A stretch of DNA of 64,000 bases from Chrysomallon squamiferum. Its lineage: Eukaryota > Mollusca > Gastropoda > Neomphalida > Peltospiridae. A model generated the notes under the pieces. It ran no database searches. It was not told where the DNA came from and saw only the letters and a list, made by a program, of their open reading frames with translations. The position numbers were made by a program, and so were the translations under genes. Positions 49,337-63,031 of the stretch are shown piece after piece. Numbering within the stretch: the stretch's first letter is position 1; each line of letters begins with the position of its first letter. The stretch spans positions 11,317,178 to 11,381,177 of the forward strand of contig CM022671.1 in the NCBI GenBank assembly GCA_012295275.1, in the 5' to 3' direction.

Positions 49337-51295
49337 GGAAGCTGTCAAAGAAATTACTGTTGCACCTTTGAAAATGTTGGAGATCAAGAACGTTTTGCTT
49401 ATAAATGTGATTCACAGTATTATATTTCACTGCTCAGAATCATGTTAGAGACTGAAATATAACCACTACCACAAAACAGAGTGGTAGGTTTGCCAGCTCA
49501 AATTAGCCTTATTTAACTGTTAGACCATCATAACACCTAGATGTAATCTTCTATTACCTGGTAACTATCATGTCTCACACAAACAGCACAGTACAGCAAG
49601 CACCGAGTCGTGTCTTTGTGTCCTTCTTTACAGCTTACAGTTATTTGTGTAGCTAGCAACAGTATTTCATTACATGTTTCCCTTCAGTGCTTGTAGTTAT
49701 AATATATTTGCCAAGTCATTGTTTAATAATTTAGGATTTTGTTGATTTATATTTTTCCACCAAGTTCTATGGGTAAAATGTCAAGCTAGTATCAGTTAAT
49801 ATTACTTTCTGGCAGTTTATAATCTTTTGATGGGAAATTACATAACCTTTGTTAACTTTATATTTTCTTTGCATCATATTTCTTGTAGTAAAAAAAATGA
49901 TTAATTATTAATAACTGTTAATCTTTTGTAAAAGTATATGAGTGATAACATTCAGTAACATTATTGCTGGTATTAATGTAAAGTGTATTTAAATATGTGT
50001 TGTTATTTAACAGATACAAAACTTCTTTAAGTTTTATTTTATTATTATTATTATTATTATTATTTTATATATATATATGTATTATATCACTTTTTGGAAA
50101 AGTTTACATTGCACATAATGAAGAATATTAATGAAAATGGTTCTAGGCTTATTATGAAACTGCCATAAAAAAATATAACCTATATAATTTGTTTTAAATA
50201 TGTCACTTTTTCTACTTAAAACACCTTGAACTCAATCTTCCAATCAACCATCACTTAGTATGTTTATTAAATATTTACTAAGAGGTGATGTGAATTTTAT
50301 ACACATGCACTACAAATTTGATTGTTTGGAATTTGATGATGATAAATGATGTAACAAAGGTAATAGGAAAACTCAATAAATATAATAACTGCTATTGAAA
50401 TAGATTGTAACTTTATAGATGATGTCTTTTTCACATGCTATAGGGTAAGAGATCAATCCAGTTTAGTTAATATGTATGAGCTGCTTCCTTTTTCAGCCTG
50501 AGATTATAGATAACATTATTTATTATAACAGTAGAAATAAAAATGATGATGATGATGATGATAAATAATACAATGAAAATATATATATATGAATGTGATT
50601 TAATAATTATTAATATCTGCATCCTGAGATTCTAAGTATTTATTAACATCCCACTGAAATGTATTGGTGTGTGTATGTCTCTCTCTCTCTCTCTCTCTCA
50701 TGCACACACACACACACACAGTGTTATTATAATGGTAAATTAATATTATATTATTATTAATGCAAGTAGTGGTTAAGATAGTATCTGATGGTTAAGACTT
50801 AGCTGACTGTAAATACAGAACCATTTAAAAGAAAACACTGCACTTTGTTAGTGTACAGGTTTAAAGTACATGCGACCTTCTTTGAAGCAGATTGTCTGTG
50901 TGATAGCATTTTAAAATAATTACAACTTACCTGACATAGCTCAACCACACAGCACTGTTAATTTCAAAACAAGCATGATACAAGTTTATTTATTATGACT
51001 TAACACAAATCTCCACAGATTTTGGAGGGATTTAATATCATATACAACATATTCACAAAGCCCTGGGGCTTAAACTGTTTGTTTTTGAGCATTTAGTATT
51101 TTTACTGATGATGGGGTATTATTCTAAAAGCTGATAATTATAACAATGAAGATTTTATGTATGTATTTGACCCGTTTTTATGAAAGGTACTCAAAGGTAC
51201 TAAAAGGTTACCACTGTCTGCTTTGGAAATAAATAAATGTTTTATCTGACAGTGCTGTCTACATATTTATTGTGTTGTGTTACACGACATTGTTA
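47063..51295. other. Intergenic, no gene supported
   Basis: AT-rich DNA. Contains T-runs at about 47504-47527 and 49308-49336, ATT repeats near 50041-50065 and short TC and CA tracts at about 50681-50720. Small open frames are stop-limited and show no recognisable domain. Confidence 0.5.
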
Positions 51296-51410
51296 TGGCC
51301 AAATGATAGGCTACCCTTTTGTTACTTAGCCGTAGTGGATCTTTTATATGTGCCTGGCCACTGACAGGATAGTCCATATAAAAGCCTCTGATAGTGATGA
51401 TGAGAGACAG
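51296..51410 (+). repeat. Fragment of a widespread molluscan interspersed repeat
   Basis: The blocks GATAGGCTACCCTTTTG, then GTGGATCTTTTATATG, then CTGACAGGATAGTCCATA and AAGCCTCTGATA recur in the same order in a short repeat I remember as very common in gastropod and bivalve sequence. CTTTTATATG (51341-51350) and CATATAAAAG (51375-51384) also form a perfect inverted repeat. Family name not known to me. Confidence 0.5.
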
Positions 51411-52723
51411 ACTGATTGCTGTCTTGTCACACACCAGTTTTATCAAGTCTTGCTGCTGCATTCAGTTCTGTTGATTTATTTGTTTATTACTGCTGGAAAG
51501 GGTTGCTGCAATTCTTTATTTTTATTTTTTTTAATTTTTTTTAATTTTTTGAAGGCAGGTAAATGAGGGCTGTGGTAGCTGTATTTTAAGAAATGGAATA
51601 TGTTGCCAGTACTATTTAAATGCATTAATGAATATATCACATCATTACTTGAAAAATACAGATTTATTTTGTATTATCTAACAATTAGACTGGAATCATT
51701 TTTTAGCTCAGATTTTTAATTTTCTGTATATTTGAAGTAAATTTGTCACACAGTGTGTATTACTGAACATTGTTTATTTTGTAGGTAATCAAGCTCTGTA
51801 TAATCAAATGGAAGCCTCTTGAAGAATCTCCTGGGTTACATAGTTAAGAAATTATCCAAGTTGTAGTAGTCATAACAATCTGTGTTTAATAAATCGAATC
51901 TCATCTGAGCGTTTTAGTTCCATTGTTATAATACACACTGCATGTTACATCACAGCCAAATGTTGTTATTATTTAGAGAGTAAAATATGTTTATTATCTC
52001 ATTTAGAGTGTAATACAAATTATTTCCACACTGCATGTTTTTACTTCTTTTATTTCTTTCTTTTTTGCACCATTTTCAGTTTTGCATATGTAAAAGGTTA
52101 ATTATGTATATTGAAAATGATATAGTATCCACTGTTAACATCTATAAAAAACAATATATATAAAAAATTTGTTAAGAAAAATGGTAATGCATGATCTGAC
52201 AGAAAGATATACACATCTATCATAATGATAATGCTAATAATTTGAAAGAAAAAAAAGGATCTTACATAATTTATTATTTTATATTTTGTTATTGTTAAAT
52301 TTATTTTTTTTTCACTGTAGATTTTTGAAAGGTTTTTGATATTTTTTTCCGTTTATAAAATTATGTAGAATTGTTCATATTTTACTAGCTAGGATTATTT
52401 TAGTTGGTTTGGTTTCATCGTTTCTTTTGTTTCCATCCATAACAGTATTACAGTGTTTACATGTGATCTCCGAGTTGCATTTGTTTTAGGCTTTAATACA
52501 TTTATAAAGATTTTTATCTATTTGCATAACACTGTTTTGTGTACATTTTCTGTTACTATTTGTTTGTAGATTTCTATTCATAATTTTTATTAGTAAATTT
52601 ATTGATCTGTTATTTTGATAGGTAGTTCATTATTTCGTATTAAAAATGTATCCTGTTTGTTATGTTACAGGTTTAGTCATGGGATTTTTATTTCAATAGT
52701 TTTTTATGTTTCTGTGTTAAAGA

Positions 52724-52767
<44 letters not shown>

Positions 52768-53026
52768 GCCACAGCCTTTGCCAGCTCTTTTATGTATATT
52801 GGGTTTAAAGCGATTCAGAAAAGTTTCAAGCAATGCTTCAAGATGACCTCACAAACACAATCATGATGAGATTAGATAAATGCTGCTGTTTAATTGTGAA
52901 ACAGAAAACAAAATTCACCCTGTTTGATTTATATGTTTTACTCAATGATGCATATATATATTTTTTTAAATAAAGAAATAAAATAATTTTTTAAAAAATA
53001 AATGAAAACAGGAATGAGGTGTTTAG

Positions 53027-53059
<33 letters not shown>

Positions 53060-55700
53060 TTGTCTGGAAAACATAATCATCTAAAATCTATGTCTGATAC
53101 TTCCATGCTGAGAAAGTATTATAAAACAGAATCAAAAGGGTAATTGTCTAGCAAATACTTAATTTCATTGTAGGATAGTGTATTCACAAAGCAGAGAGAG
53201 TAAAAACACGTGTGACCAATGTTGCAGACAGGTTAAGCTGCAGATTGAAAGCAGCCAAGAGTTAAACAGGTCATGAATCTGACAAAACAAGAAATCAGCT
53301 GTGCTTAAAGACAAATATATTGATTTATGTTATCACTAAACATGGACTCAACTTGATTAGATTGCTTGGGGCAGGGGGAAGTAGTAGTATGAAATTATCA
53401 TTTATGAGGTTATTCAGAGCTCAAAATAATCATTTCTGAAAATTTCATTGTTGTAACAATAAAATGGATTCTCTGTACTCGCATTCATAATATAAGTATT
53501 GGCAACAGGTTTATAATGAAAAAGGAAGTTTGTTTATTCCAGTCCATTTTCATCACTGTCCATTTCTTTTTTCTTATTCCCATGTTTTCACCCTCATCAC
53601 ACTTTGTCTAAGTTTCAAAGAAAGAAATGCATATTTAATCTTTCTGCAGTTTTTAACACAAGTACATCAAGATTTCTGCAGAAATTTCCACCAAGTTTTT
53701 GAGTTATTAATTTTATTATGCAGAAGTAACAGTATCATCAGTGGGGAGTCATTTCAGTGTTTTGTGTTTACAAAAATGTTCTGCTTATGTGGTGTTTTAT
53801 TTCTTTTTATGCAGATGATTTATTTTTCTTAGTTTGGTTGTGTTACATGTGCTTTCAGTTTACCATTCATAATATTTTTATTATTCAGTATGCAATAAAA
53901 ACATTCACTGTTCTGAAAATTTGTTTGTTTTTTGTACTTTTTTAACAGCATTGCAGAAATTGTTATCAGTGTGGTTTAATGCTAATTTGTGGCTTATTCA
54001 CAACTTTTTACTTATAATTAAACCAAAAGAAAACAATAACAAATATTTCACTTAGAAAAGCTTTGAACTGACATGAATATAAAATGGCCAAAATACTCAA
54101 AAGAAAAAAATAAGAAATATATTTTTTTTATTATTATTATCTTTACTCCATTTTTTTTTTCTTGTCAAATTTTACAAGTGCTGTTCCTTTACCATGAAGT
54201 GTTCAAGTTTTTGTTCAACTTGATTACATAAGGTTATCTCTTATAAATATTCTCAAGTACACCGTCCCTGCCATGTAATTACTCTATCTCATCACCTCTC
54301 ACTGGTGTAACCTTACACAGCAAAGTAAATAACATCTTTACAGGGGAAAGCATTCGAAGATAGTGACATTGATGACAGCAAAAAATCAACAAGTGATATC
54401 TGTGTAAACACTGATTTAGAATATTGCCTTTTAAAATTTGTAGACAATTTTTCCGTTCTATTTTTTCTTTCTTTCTTCTTCTTGTCTTCAGTTGTTTTAA
54501 ATTTTTGTATTTTTTAAATGTTTATAAAGTATTAATTTTAGTTTACAGAGATTAAGTTTGCAGGATTTTGATTTATAAAAGAAAAAATTGTAATTATGTG
54601 CAGTATGTATTTAAAAAGAAAAAAAAACTGATATGATTTTAGAATGTGAATTATTTTTAATGTACTTTTTTTCAGACATGGTTTTCGTTGTGTTATATGA
54701 AAAACATCCAAAATACAAACACAACACAAAGTGAATTAGCAATTGAAAAGTTACTGCTTCTAAAATATTCCCACAGACTAACTTTGATCTAGACAATTTG
54801 GCCTGTACAACTTTTTTTTGTTCTTTCTTTTTTTTTAACTGAAGAAAACACATTAGTATGTTTAATTAAGTTTGTGTCTGTAACAGAGGTGTGGTCTGAG
54901 GAGGGTTGATGAACTTCATCCTCATTTTGACCTGTTCTAACTCGGTATCAAAACATACTGAAAATTTATTTCGTTTTTAATTATGTTTTACCTCATTATT
55001 GCCACAGTAGGATAAGCAAATATTTAAATCATTGCTTGAGATATGTTTTCTTCTTGCATTACAAACCATATTGGTTTACAAAATTTATATACTGTTATCA
55101 TTGTTTTTATTATTTATTTATTTATTTATTTATTTAACTGTAAACATTTTTAATTTAAATGTGTTTATTGTTGTTCTTTTATTTAACATGTTTCCTAATT
55201 AAAACAATTAAAAAGATTAATTAGGTAACAACAATGATCTTGATAAACTAGTTACTGGGACTCAACCAGTATTCTATTCAGTAGATAAAAACTGGCTTTA
55301 GTTAAGAAATACATATTCTGAATTCATGTTATTTATACTTATTTTGTGAGGTACAAAGCTGTGTCATATTTAGCTTATGCCTCAATCCAGCACTGGGTCA
55401 AGGGCTAATTTAGATGACAGAATACTTCCACTATAAAGGATGATGATTATTATTATTATTATTATCATCATAATCATTGTTTTTGTTGGGGGTTTTTTGT
55501 TTCTTTTTTTAAAGTTGATGTGTCTCATTTTTGTTTTTCTTTTTTAAATTAAATCGCTAGTTTTGTTCACATCAAACATTTCACAAAACTGAAAAAATTA
55601 TCTTTCTTTTTCTTTTATTATATATATTTTTTTTATGTACGCATGTTGTCTGTCTGTACGTGTTTGTGTGTGTTATGTGTGTGTGGTGTGTGTACTTGCT
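51411..55700. other. Intergenic, no gene supported
   Basis: AT-rich, with a (TTA)n run at about 52728-52763, an A-run at 53028-53057 and a TG-rich tract near 55660-55690. No exon chain or known domain seen on either strand. Confidence 0.5.
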
Positions 55701-55994
55701 GAACTCAATAATTTTACTGTTATATTTAGAGCAGATCACCAAAGTTTTTCCCAAGAGCAATATTCCCGCTAGCTGCTAGCAGTGAGACGGTAAAGGTTAC
55801 GCGTGATCTGCTAGCCGCATGACTACCAGTGTAGTGAAACTAAGTGAATTCTTCTATTAATCAAACCAAGAAGAACTCGCAAGATCGCATCGGCTTTAAC
55901 GAGCGGAGCCATTTAATAACACATCTGACTGAAACACGACTTCTTAACTGTGAAATGTTGCTGACCTTTTCATACAGATTAATTGATTTATCTT

Positions 55995-56051
55995 CTTTTT
56001 TTTTTTTTTTATCATTTTTTTTTTATCATTTTTCTTTTCTCATCTTTTTTT

Positions 56052-56090
<39 letters not shown>

Positions 56091-56165
56091 TCCCCTCCCC
56101 CTGTGAAGCAAAACAAAATAAAACAATAATAACAGTAAAATATAAAACAAAATAAAATAAAATAA
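55995..56165. repeat. Poly-T block facing an A-rich block
   Basis: An interrupted T-tract (pure at 56054-56088) and an A-rich tract (about 56106-56165) flank about 20 bp of CCCCTCCCCC-containing sequence, so a single strand could fold back into a long, imperfect A/T stem. Confidence 0.7.
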
Positions 56166-56179
56166 AGCGATGACGGAAT

Positions 56180-56227
56180 GAAATAATGATAATTTGTTTA
56201 TATTAATAAACAAATTATCATTATTTC
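56180..56227. repeat. Perfect 22-bp inverted repeat with 4-bp loop
   Basis: Arms at 56180-56201 and 56206-56227 are exact reverse complements around ATTA. The inner part reads TTGTTTA ... TAAACAA, so it also forms two facing forkhead-like sites. Confidence 0.9.
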
Positions 56228-58569
56228 GTTACGACCTTCTACTGTCTTTTTTTTTTTTTTTTTTACATTTTAACTTATACTTAAGATTCGGACGATCTTA
56301 AAGTTTGATTCGTGATACAAGTGAAAAATGAGCGCTTCTGACTACTAACATTAAGTGCTGAGTTAAAACTCACAGATAAAGGGCTCAGTTGTTGAAACCG
56401 TGAATAGCAGGTGAAAAGTGTCACATAATATTTATTGCCTTTATCGTTTGCAATAACGAGAAGAATCCGCAAGTGTCAAAAACTCGGGGTTCTTGGAGGG
56501 GGGGGTTCCACCAAGAATAATTGAACTACTTACATAGAACACATTACCTGTTTTATCTGTTACCTTTCGGGTTTTTTACAATCAGATCTCAAGTGATTAT
56601 TACTCTTTTTTTTAAATGAATGAAAAGATCGTTCGAAGTTTCGAACAGTAATACTAGCAGTAGTAGTCAGTGATGGGACTAGGGATCCTTGAGGTTGTGA
56701 AGGAAGTGGATAGACGGTGTAAGTCCTTTGTGGAAATATATAAGTAAATTTCAAGGCCATTTCAAGCCTATATGATACGGGTTTCAAAATTACTCAGTGT
56801 ATCAGTGACAAAGTTAATTTTAATTTGTAGAAATCTGAGGAAAGATGGTTAATGTTACGTCACTGACGCGATGCTAGTACAGAAATGTACGCTTAGTGTA
56901 CACTGAAAACTAGAAACAGAGGAATGCTGTCCCCTTAAGTAACCACCCATTTTTCTCACTGTTTTTATTGTATCTGTAAACGCTGATACCATATAATATG
57001 TAATCTTTTATCATGTTTCTTTCTTTGAATTTAGATGCACTGAAACATGATTTTAAGTTCATATGTTTGTTTTAAAAATATATATATTGTTCTATAAAGG
57101 ACTTGATTATTTTATACACAAATCAGTCTTTAGTCAAATGTTTGGTTAAGTTTTGTTATTTGAGAATAAATAACAAGCTTGTTAAATTGCGATTTGTCAT
57201 AAATAGCTTTAAAACTATCGAAAAAAGCGTTATGACATGCACGCAAGCGTTAAACACACACACACGTACACATACGTGTACATAATACATTTTGGTACAC
57301 GACTTGTGTGACGCCGCTTCGGTAAAAAAAATTAAGCCGATGGACATCAGATCCACCCAGGAGATTTGATCGTGTGAACTAAGAATGACAGGCAAGCTAA
57401 ATCCTGCCAACACAACAAATATATCAAAATGAGTTTACCATGTCAGTGAATTCGTCCATGATTGATCCATACCTTAATACATTATCAGAGGCCATTAATT
57501 AGTTATCCATTATTATTAACTGTCACATTAATTTGGACAATAGCTGTAACTTGTAATTAAACAAATTACTGAACTGGACGAACACAAAATTTCTTACTTT
57601 TTTGTTAAAAAGAAATAATAATAAACTATTGGAAACAACGCTGGTCTAATACAGCCATAATTTGGAAACAAAATCTTCAGACAAAAATATCTTTTGATAT
57701 GGGTGACGAAACGTTGAGCATTGTCTACATGGTTATACAGCGGGCGGAAAACAGGAAAAAGAAAAGAAAAAAAGAGTACAGGTTAAAGATTCCGGAATAC
57801 TTGAAACCGGAAATGTTTTACATTTAGGAATTTTTCTGATTTTAGAACATCAGGCAGCTAGTTTGAGAATAGAATCCTCAACCTGTACAACCTTTGAATT
57901 ATTTGTGAACAGAGAGAGCGACAAGTGAAGAGGTTACAGAGCTAAACATGTAACATAAAAAATCTGACGTTAAAATATTACTTACAATACGATGTATCAA
58001 TGACAGCAAAGCGCTAAAATCAATGAACTGAATACAATCAGGTCAATAATAATAATAATAACTACTAAAAATAAATTCTGCTTAAATTATCATCGCAACG
58101 TAAGAATTTAAGATTTCCATCGTTAACGTTACATTGTTTTCTTTTGACCACAAATTAATATTAAACTCGGTTTTATTTTTAATGTTAAAATGTGCTTATA
58201 AGAAATCATAAAAAGAAAAGAAAAAAATGCGGCTTATGTATAAAAAAAAAAGAAGAAAAAAAGCGGCTTAGCTTGCTTCGACTGAAAATACCTATTATAT
58301 CAATTAACTCATAATAGCATTATTCTACACGAGTGTGTTCATTGTTACAGCTAGCTTTTGTTAGTCACGGTAGGCAAGTAAGTACATGCTGTTGCTTGAT
58401 AGTGGGGGCTGGTTAGTAGTTGACAAATTTCTTTCTTTTTTTGTTTTTGTTTTTTGTTCAGTGAATATAGAGATACCGCCTTGCTGTCTGTATTTATAGA
58501 TCGATTGTAATTAATTTGTTATTCCGACAAAACTACAAACGAAAGAGTTCGAATTTTCGTCATTTGTTA

Positions 58570-58860
58570 CGACGTCATTATTTACCGAGAAGAACTCCCC
58601 ACAAATATCGACGTCATTGTACGGTTATTCCACGCGGCTGGTGGTAGATCAAAACAATCTGTCCATCAACAGCTGTGATCTGATTTAATTAATTTGTTCT
58701 CGGTTTAAAATGGCAAAAAGGTTAATTATAGAATCTGATGGAAAATATAATTACATCAGATTTGACGCGGAACATTGCGATACCGCCTGAAAAACGGATC
58801 AGTCTGTCGTGTTGGGATTAAACAGCAGGATTGACTCGGTGTTAATCCCTTTTTACCCCC
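58570..58860. promoter_or_regulatory. Candidate enhancer with paired CRE-like and GGATTA sites
   Basis: Less AT-rich than its surroundings. Two CGACGTCAT sites (58570-58578, 58609-58617), a CAGCTG E-box near 58669, several TAATTA cores around 58690-58760, then GGGATTA (58814-58820), GGATTG (58828-58833) and inverted TAATCCC (58843-58849), sites typical of K50 (Otx/Pitx/Gsc-type) homeodomain proteins. A 26-codon frame from 58710 is not supported as a gene. Function inferred from motif density only. Confidence 0.35.
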
Positions 58861-60959
58861 ACTGACAGAGTTCAGCTTAAAGAATACTAAAATCTGAGAT
58901 TAATATTTAATCAGCTTTTATGATGATAAAGTAACAGTAACAACCAAAAAAAAAAAAAAATAAAAGAATAGAAGCCATAACAATAATAATATTAATTAAT
59001 TAAAATAATAGTAATAACATCAGACATTACCATCACTTCAGTAACAACAGTAGTAACCACTTAAAAACAAAGAGAAAATAATGACAACAGTATAAACGAT
59101 TGTGCGGAAATCTTCATTACATAGATATCGTTTTTCATTAGTAGCAAAATCCAAAATGTATAGAATCAATAATGGAAATGTTCTATGTTTTCATTTATTT
59201 TATTTTTGCTCGAACTGCAACAGAATATTTTATAAAACTGTTGACGCGACGAATAATTAATCATTAATTTTTTAATATATTCCAGGCTGAACTGGGAACC
59301 TGATTCCAATAGAAATGCAATCATTTTCGCAATAACATTTTATTATTGTTAACATGAAAACGAGAAAAATAGAAAAAATGAACTTCTGACTTAAGGAAAA
59401 TAATGAACTAGTATAAGTAATTATAATATGAGAAAAAGTCAGCGATATAAAGACAGAACACGAGATACTAATGATATGATAATAATGGTGATAAAATGTT
59501 GATGAAGACACTTTATGAGAATCTACATAATCTGCCATTTCAAATACAACAACCAGCTCTGATTATTGCGTTCACTTTGTCCCCCGCCTTGATGCTAAAC
59601 GTAAAGCCATGACTGTAGTACGTGACAGCATTGATGCATCAAGTCTTACTATGTTAAATATCGAATGTTCTTGATCTATAGACTATAGAAATATGAAAAC
59701 TATTAAACAGTGATCTCAGAGATTATTGTTTTTTACTATTTCAACAAGACATCTGAAATAATGCCCCAGAAAAAGTGAACGATGGTGTGGATGAATAATG
59801 TTTAATACATAACTTCTTCATTTGTTTTTCACTGTTGTTTTTCAGATATTTAGATGCTAAACTAAGGAGAAGTCAGATATCATCAATTCGGATGTTTAGA
59901 TTAGTACTACGATAGAAGGTCTTATCAAAGAAATACACACAGATGCACATACATACGCGCGCACATACACACACAATGCAAACATTCGCGGAGAGAGATA
60001 TATGTGTATATATTATTGTATTTTGATAATAATAATAATAATAATAATCAGAAACATGTTTATAATTTACTCGCAAATACACCAAGAGAAAAGAAAGGAA
60101 ATAAAAAGTTAGTGTTATTTACATATATATTTTATACACTTCATTCCTTTACTCAATTGCGTTCTTTCATAGCCAAAACAACGAAATATTTTAATTAACT
60201 GAGGATTGGTCATGTTTCTTTTCTTATGAATAATGCAATAAGTCCTTCAAAATTACTTTTCACTCATCTACTAATGGTAGTTGTTTCTCTGTGTTTCGAT
60301 GTGGGTCTTAGATCCCTAAGCCGGTGGTACGCATTAAGATTACTGACGATAAAATGATCAATTTAGTAATGTTTTGGTGAGTTGTAATTTCGTGTTTATC
60401 AAGGTAGAAATATGTGTTAATATAAGACAAATTCTAAAACAAAGCTTTTTAAATAATTAACCATTCTCTATTTCATATAACGCTAGTGACGCCAGAAGTT
60501 TTAATGCCCAATGATGCGTAATAAGAAAAATAAACATGAATTCTCTGCAAACAAACGGTTTTATATGAAATAAAACCGCCAGTTCTATATGATATAATGC
60601 AGAGACGCTTTCATGAAAAATTAAATATTAAAAATTAACTAGAACATTTTTATTCAAATGCAAAGACACGGTTTGTCATTAGAAATACTCCTTTTAGAAA
60701 AGTTAAGTATGTTTTAGTGAGCTGATCACCACTAATTTGTCATTCGTTACCATTGTGGAAATTGTGACCATAACAGTTAAATGTTTTGCAAATACGTCTT
60801 TAAAAATTAAGATATTTCAATAAATACAAATTTTATCAAACTCAATAATGTCGACCATTAATGATGTCTTAGAAACAAAAAATCGATATCAAGATTCGTG
60901 CAGATAGGATGGCCGTCTATTATTATGCTATCCAAACATTGGTCATCCTTGCTTATTTT

Positions 60960-61350
60960 AATTTTGGAGACGTCGGGTCATGACGTAATAATGCGAATTT
61001 ATAAAAAATAAATGTGTGATTCAGAACCCCAGCCAAGTTCTTCTGTGTCGGCTGTTGTTCATGTTTACGAATGTCTTTGGCAGGCAGTTCGATCGAACGC
61101 TATGGATCGAGGACTGAGCAAAAATGTTTAAACTGCCTCTCACAGGGTCGGCTCAGGCGTTTTTGTATCCAACTTCATAATCAACCACGCAGTGTTTCAA
61201 TCTCTGAGCACGCGAGCAGGTTGAAGCATACTAGATCAATTTCCATTGGTGACGGCGTTAAATAAAAGTGACGTAAGCGGTGCTTGGTCCAGCGGGACTT
61301 ACAGGTCTGTATAGGCTGCTCTGCTCCGAATCAATTCCTGTTGGTGATAA
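60960..61350. promoter_or_regulatory. CpG-containing island, candidate promoter or first exon
   Basis: Distinctly higher in G+C and CpG than flanking DNA. Contains GACGTC (about 60969), TGACGTAA (about 60981) and another TGACGTAA (about 61269). An ATG at 61071 opens a 64-codon frame rich in Arg and Ser (MSLAGSSIERYGSRTEQK...), which I do not recognise and which has no clear splice donor. It may be the 5' end of a gene continuing outside the window, or an enhancer. Confidence 0.3.
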
Positions 61351-61546
61351 AGATAGCGTTTTACAAAACAATTAAGAGACGTGTTTAAAACCTGACATGG
61401 TAATGCACACTTTCAGTGTCAAATTTTTTATTACTTAATTTTGTTGTTTTAAAGCTGAGTAATGCATGATATTTTAAGGTTTCTTAATTTTTGATAGCTG
61501 ACAGGCAACATCTGTATGTGTATGTGAAAAGAATGAAAATGAAAAC

Positions 61547-61550
<4 letters not shown>

Positions 61551-61612
<62 letters not shown>
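61551..61612. repeat. (GA)31 microsatellite
   Basis: Uninterrupted GA run of 62 bp. Confidence 0.97.
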
Positions 61613-61615
<3 letters not shown>

Positions 61616-62439
61616 AATATAACGACCAGTGAATTGCAATAGAAATAATCACTTTTATTTGTTCAAAATCACATGATGGTATAAATTAGAATAATATTAT
61701 TAATGTTTAATGAGGTGTTTGTTTATTCACTTTACACCGATGAATCATCAAATTGCTTCCTTTGTTTAGTATTTAGAACTTCATTGTCTGCTGGTGGCTT
61801 ACATTTTGCTGAAATTTTCAGTTGTGCTTGTAGGACTTCATCCTATTAAAAACAAGACATTTTTTACTCTCCACGTATTGTTCAAATATGTTTTGGACAC
61901 CCATCCTATATTGTAAAATTATAGCTCTGTTATTATACTAATTATATTTAAATTAATTTACTTTCTTCTTCTTATTCTCTCTCTCTTTCTCTCATCTTTT
62001 TCTCTTTCACACACACACATACACACTACACACAGGAGTCGAAGAGGACTAAACCAAACTCACATTTACATGAAATATTGTTGTTGTAATTCGATTGCTG
62101 TGATTAGAAATGTTATGTCTATGAAAGGAAGGTGGTAGAATATAGACATAAATAAACTTTAGCGATTGTAAATAGATGAAAAGAGAGATATATTTTACAG
62201 AAAGGCACGTCTGGTGGATATCAAAATATATTAATTAAAAAGAAAAAGCAGTGAATATATGTAATTAAAATGTGAAAGCATCATTCGCAGCAAGCTTTCA
62301 ACGTTTATTATATTTGGATCGATTCAAAATCAATGAAGTTACTAGGGTTTTTAGTCGATCTATCCTTTCTGGACGAAAATAGCTGAATTAAACGCCTGTT
62401 CTTAACATCTTCTGAAAGTTTTACCAAATTGTACTTATC

Positions 62440-62443
<4 letters not shown>

Positions 62444-62532
<89 letters not shown>
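62444..62532. repeat. (GA)n microsatellite
   Basis: Uninterrupted GA run of about 89 bp. Confidence 0.97.
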
Positions 62533-62535
<3 letters not shown>

Positions 62536-63000
62536 AACAAATAAATTGCTATTATTTAAGAATTGTTTTGTTGACAAAAACGAATGAATACGTTTGAATC
62601 TAATACTCTCGAGAGTGGTGATTTGAAAAATTAAACAACTAATTTCATTTACTTTTGTACTGTTTAGGATTGCAGGAGAAGGTAAATAACTGGTCACTCT
62701 TAAAATTACAGTTTTATGCTGCACAGACTCGCATACTCGGCGCTGTAACCTCCGCAGTGTAAAGTAGATCACAAGACACTAACAAGTTATTCCCGATATA
62801 TATTCACCATTCTTCTCATTCTTTTAGTGATCTAGACTGATTACTAATTATATATTCACTTAATACTATTTTCAGATGTACATATTAATAGGATTAAATG
62901 AATACGCGAAGATATCACATTTAATAATATTTATATAAAAAAAAAAAAAAATAGTAACTTACTGATTTTATCTGGTTTCTTACTTTCCACATTTTTTTTA

Positions 63001-63031
<31 letters not shown>

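Noticed and set aside
53530-53945. Two overlapping frames rich in Phe, Leu and Cys
   Set aside because: Low-complexity AT-rich translation without domain, splice context or homology that I can see.
58540-58560. tRNA gene (GAGTTCGAAT resembles a T-arm)
   Set aside because: No matching A-box or acceptor stem at tRNA spacing.
58710-58790. 26-codon frame MAKRLIIESDGK...
   Set aside because: Too short, no family match, lies within a regulatory-looking island; no donor site extends it.
62308-62772. 154-codon minus-strand frame
   Set aside because: Its length comes from reading through the GA repeat as Ser-Leu; no supported coding sequence on either side.
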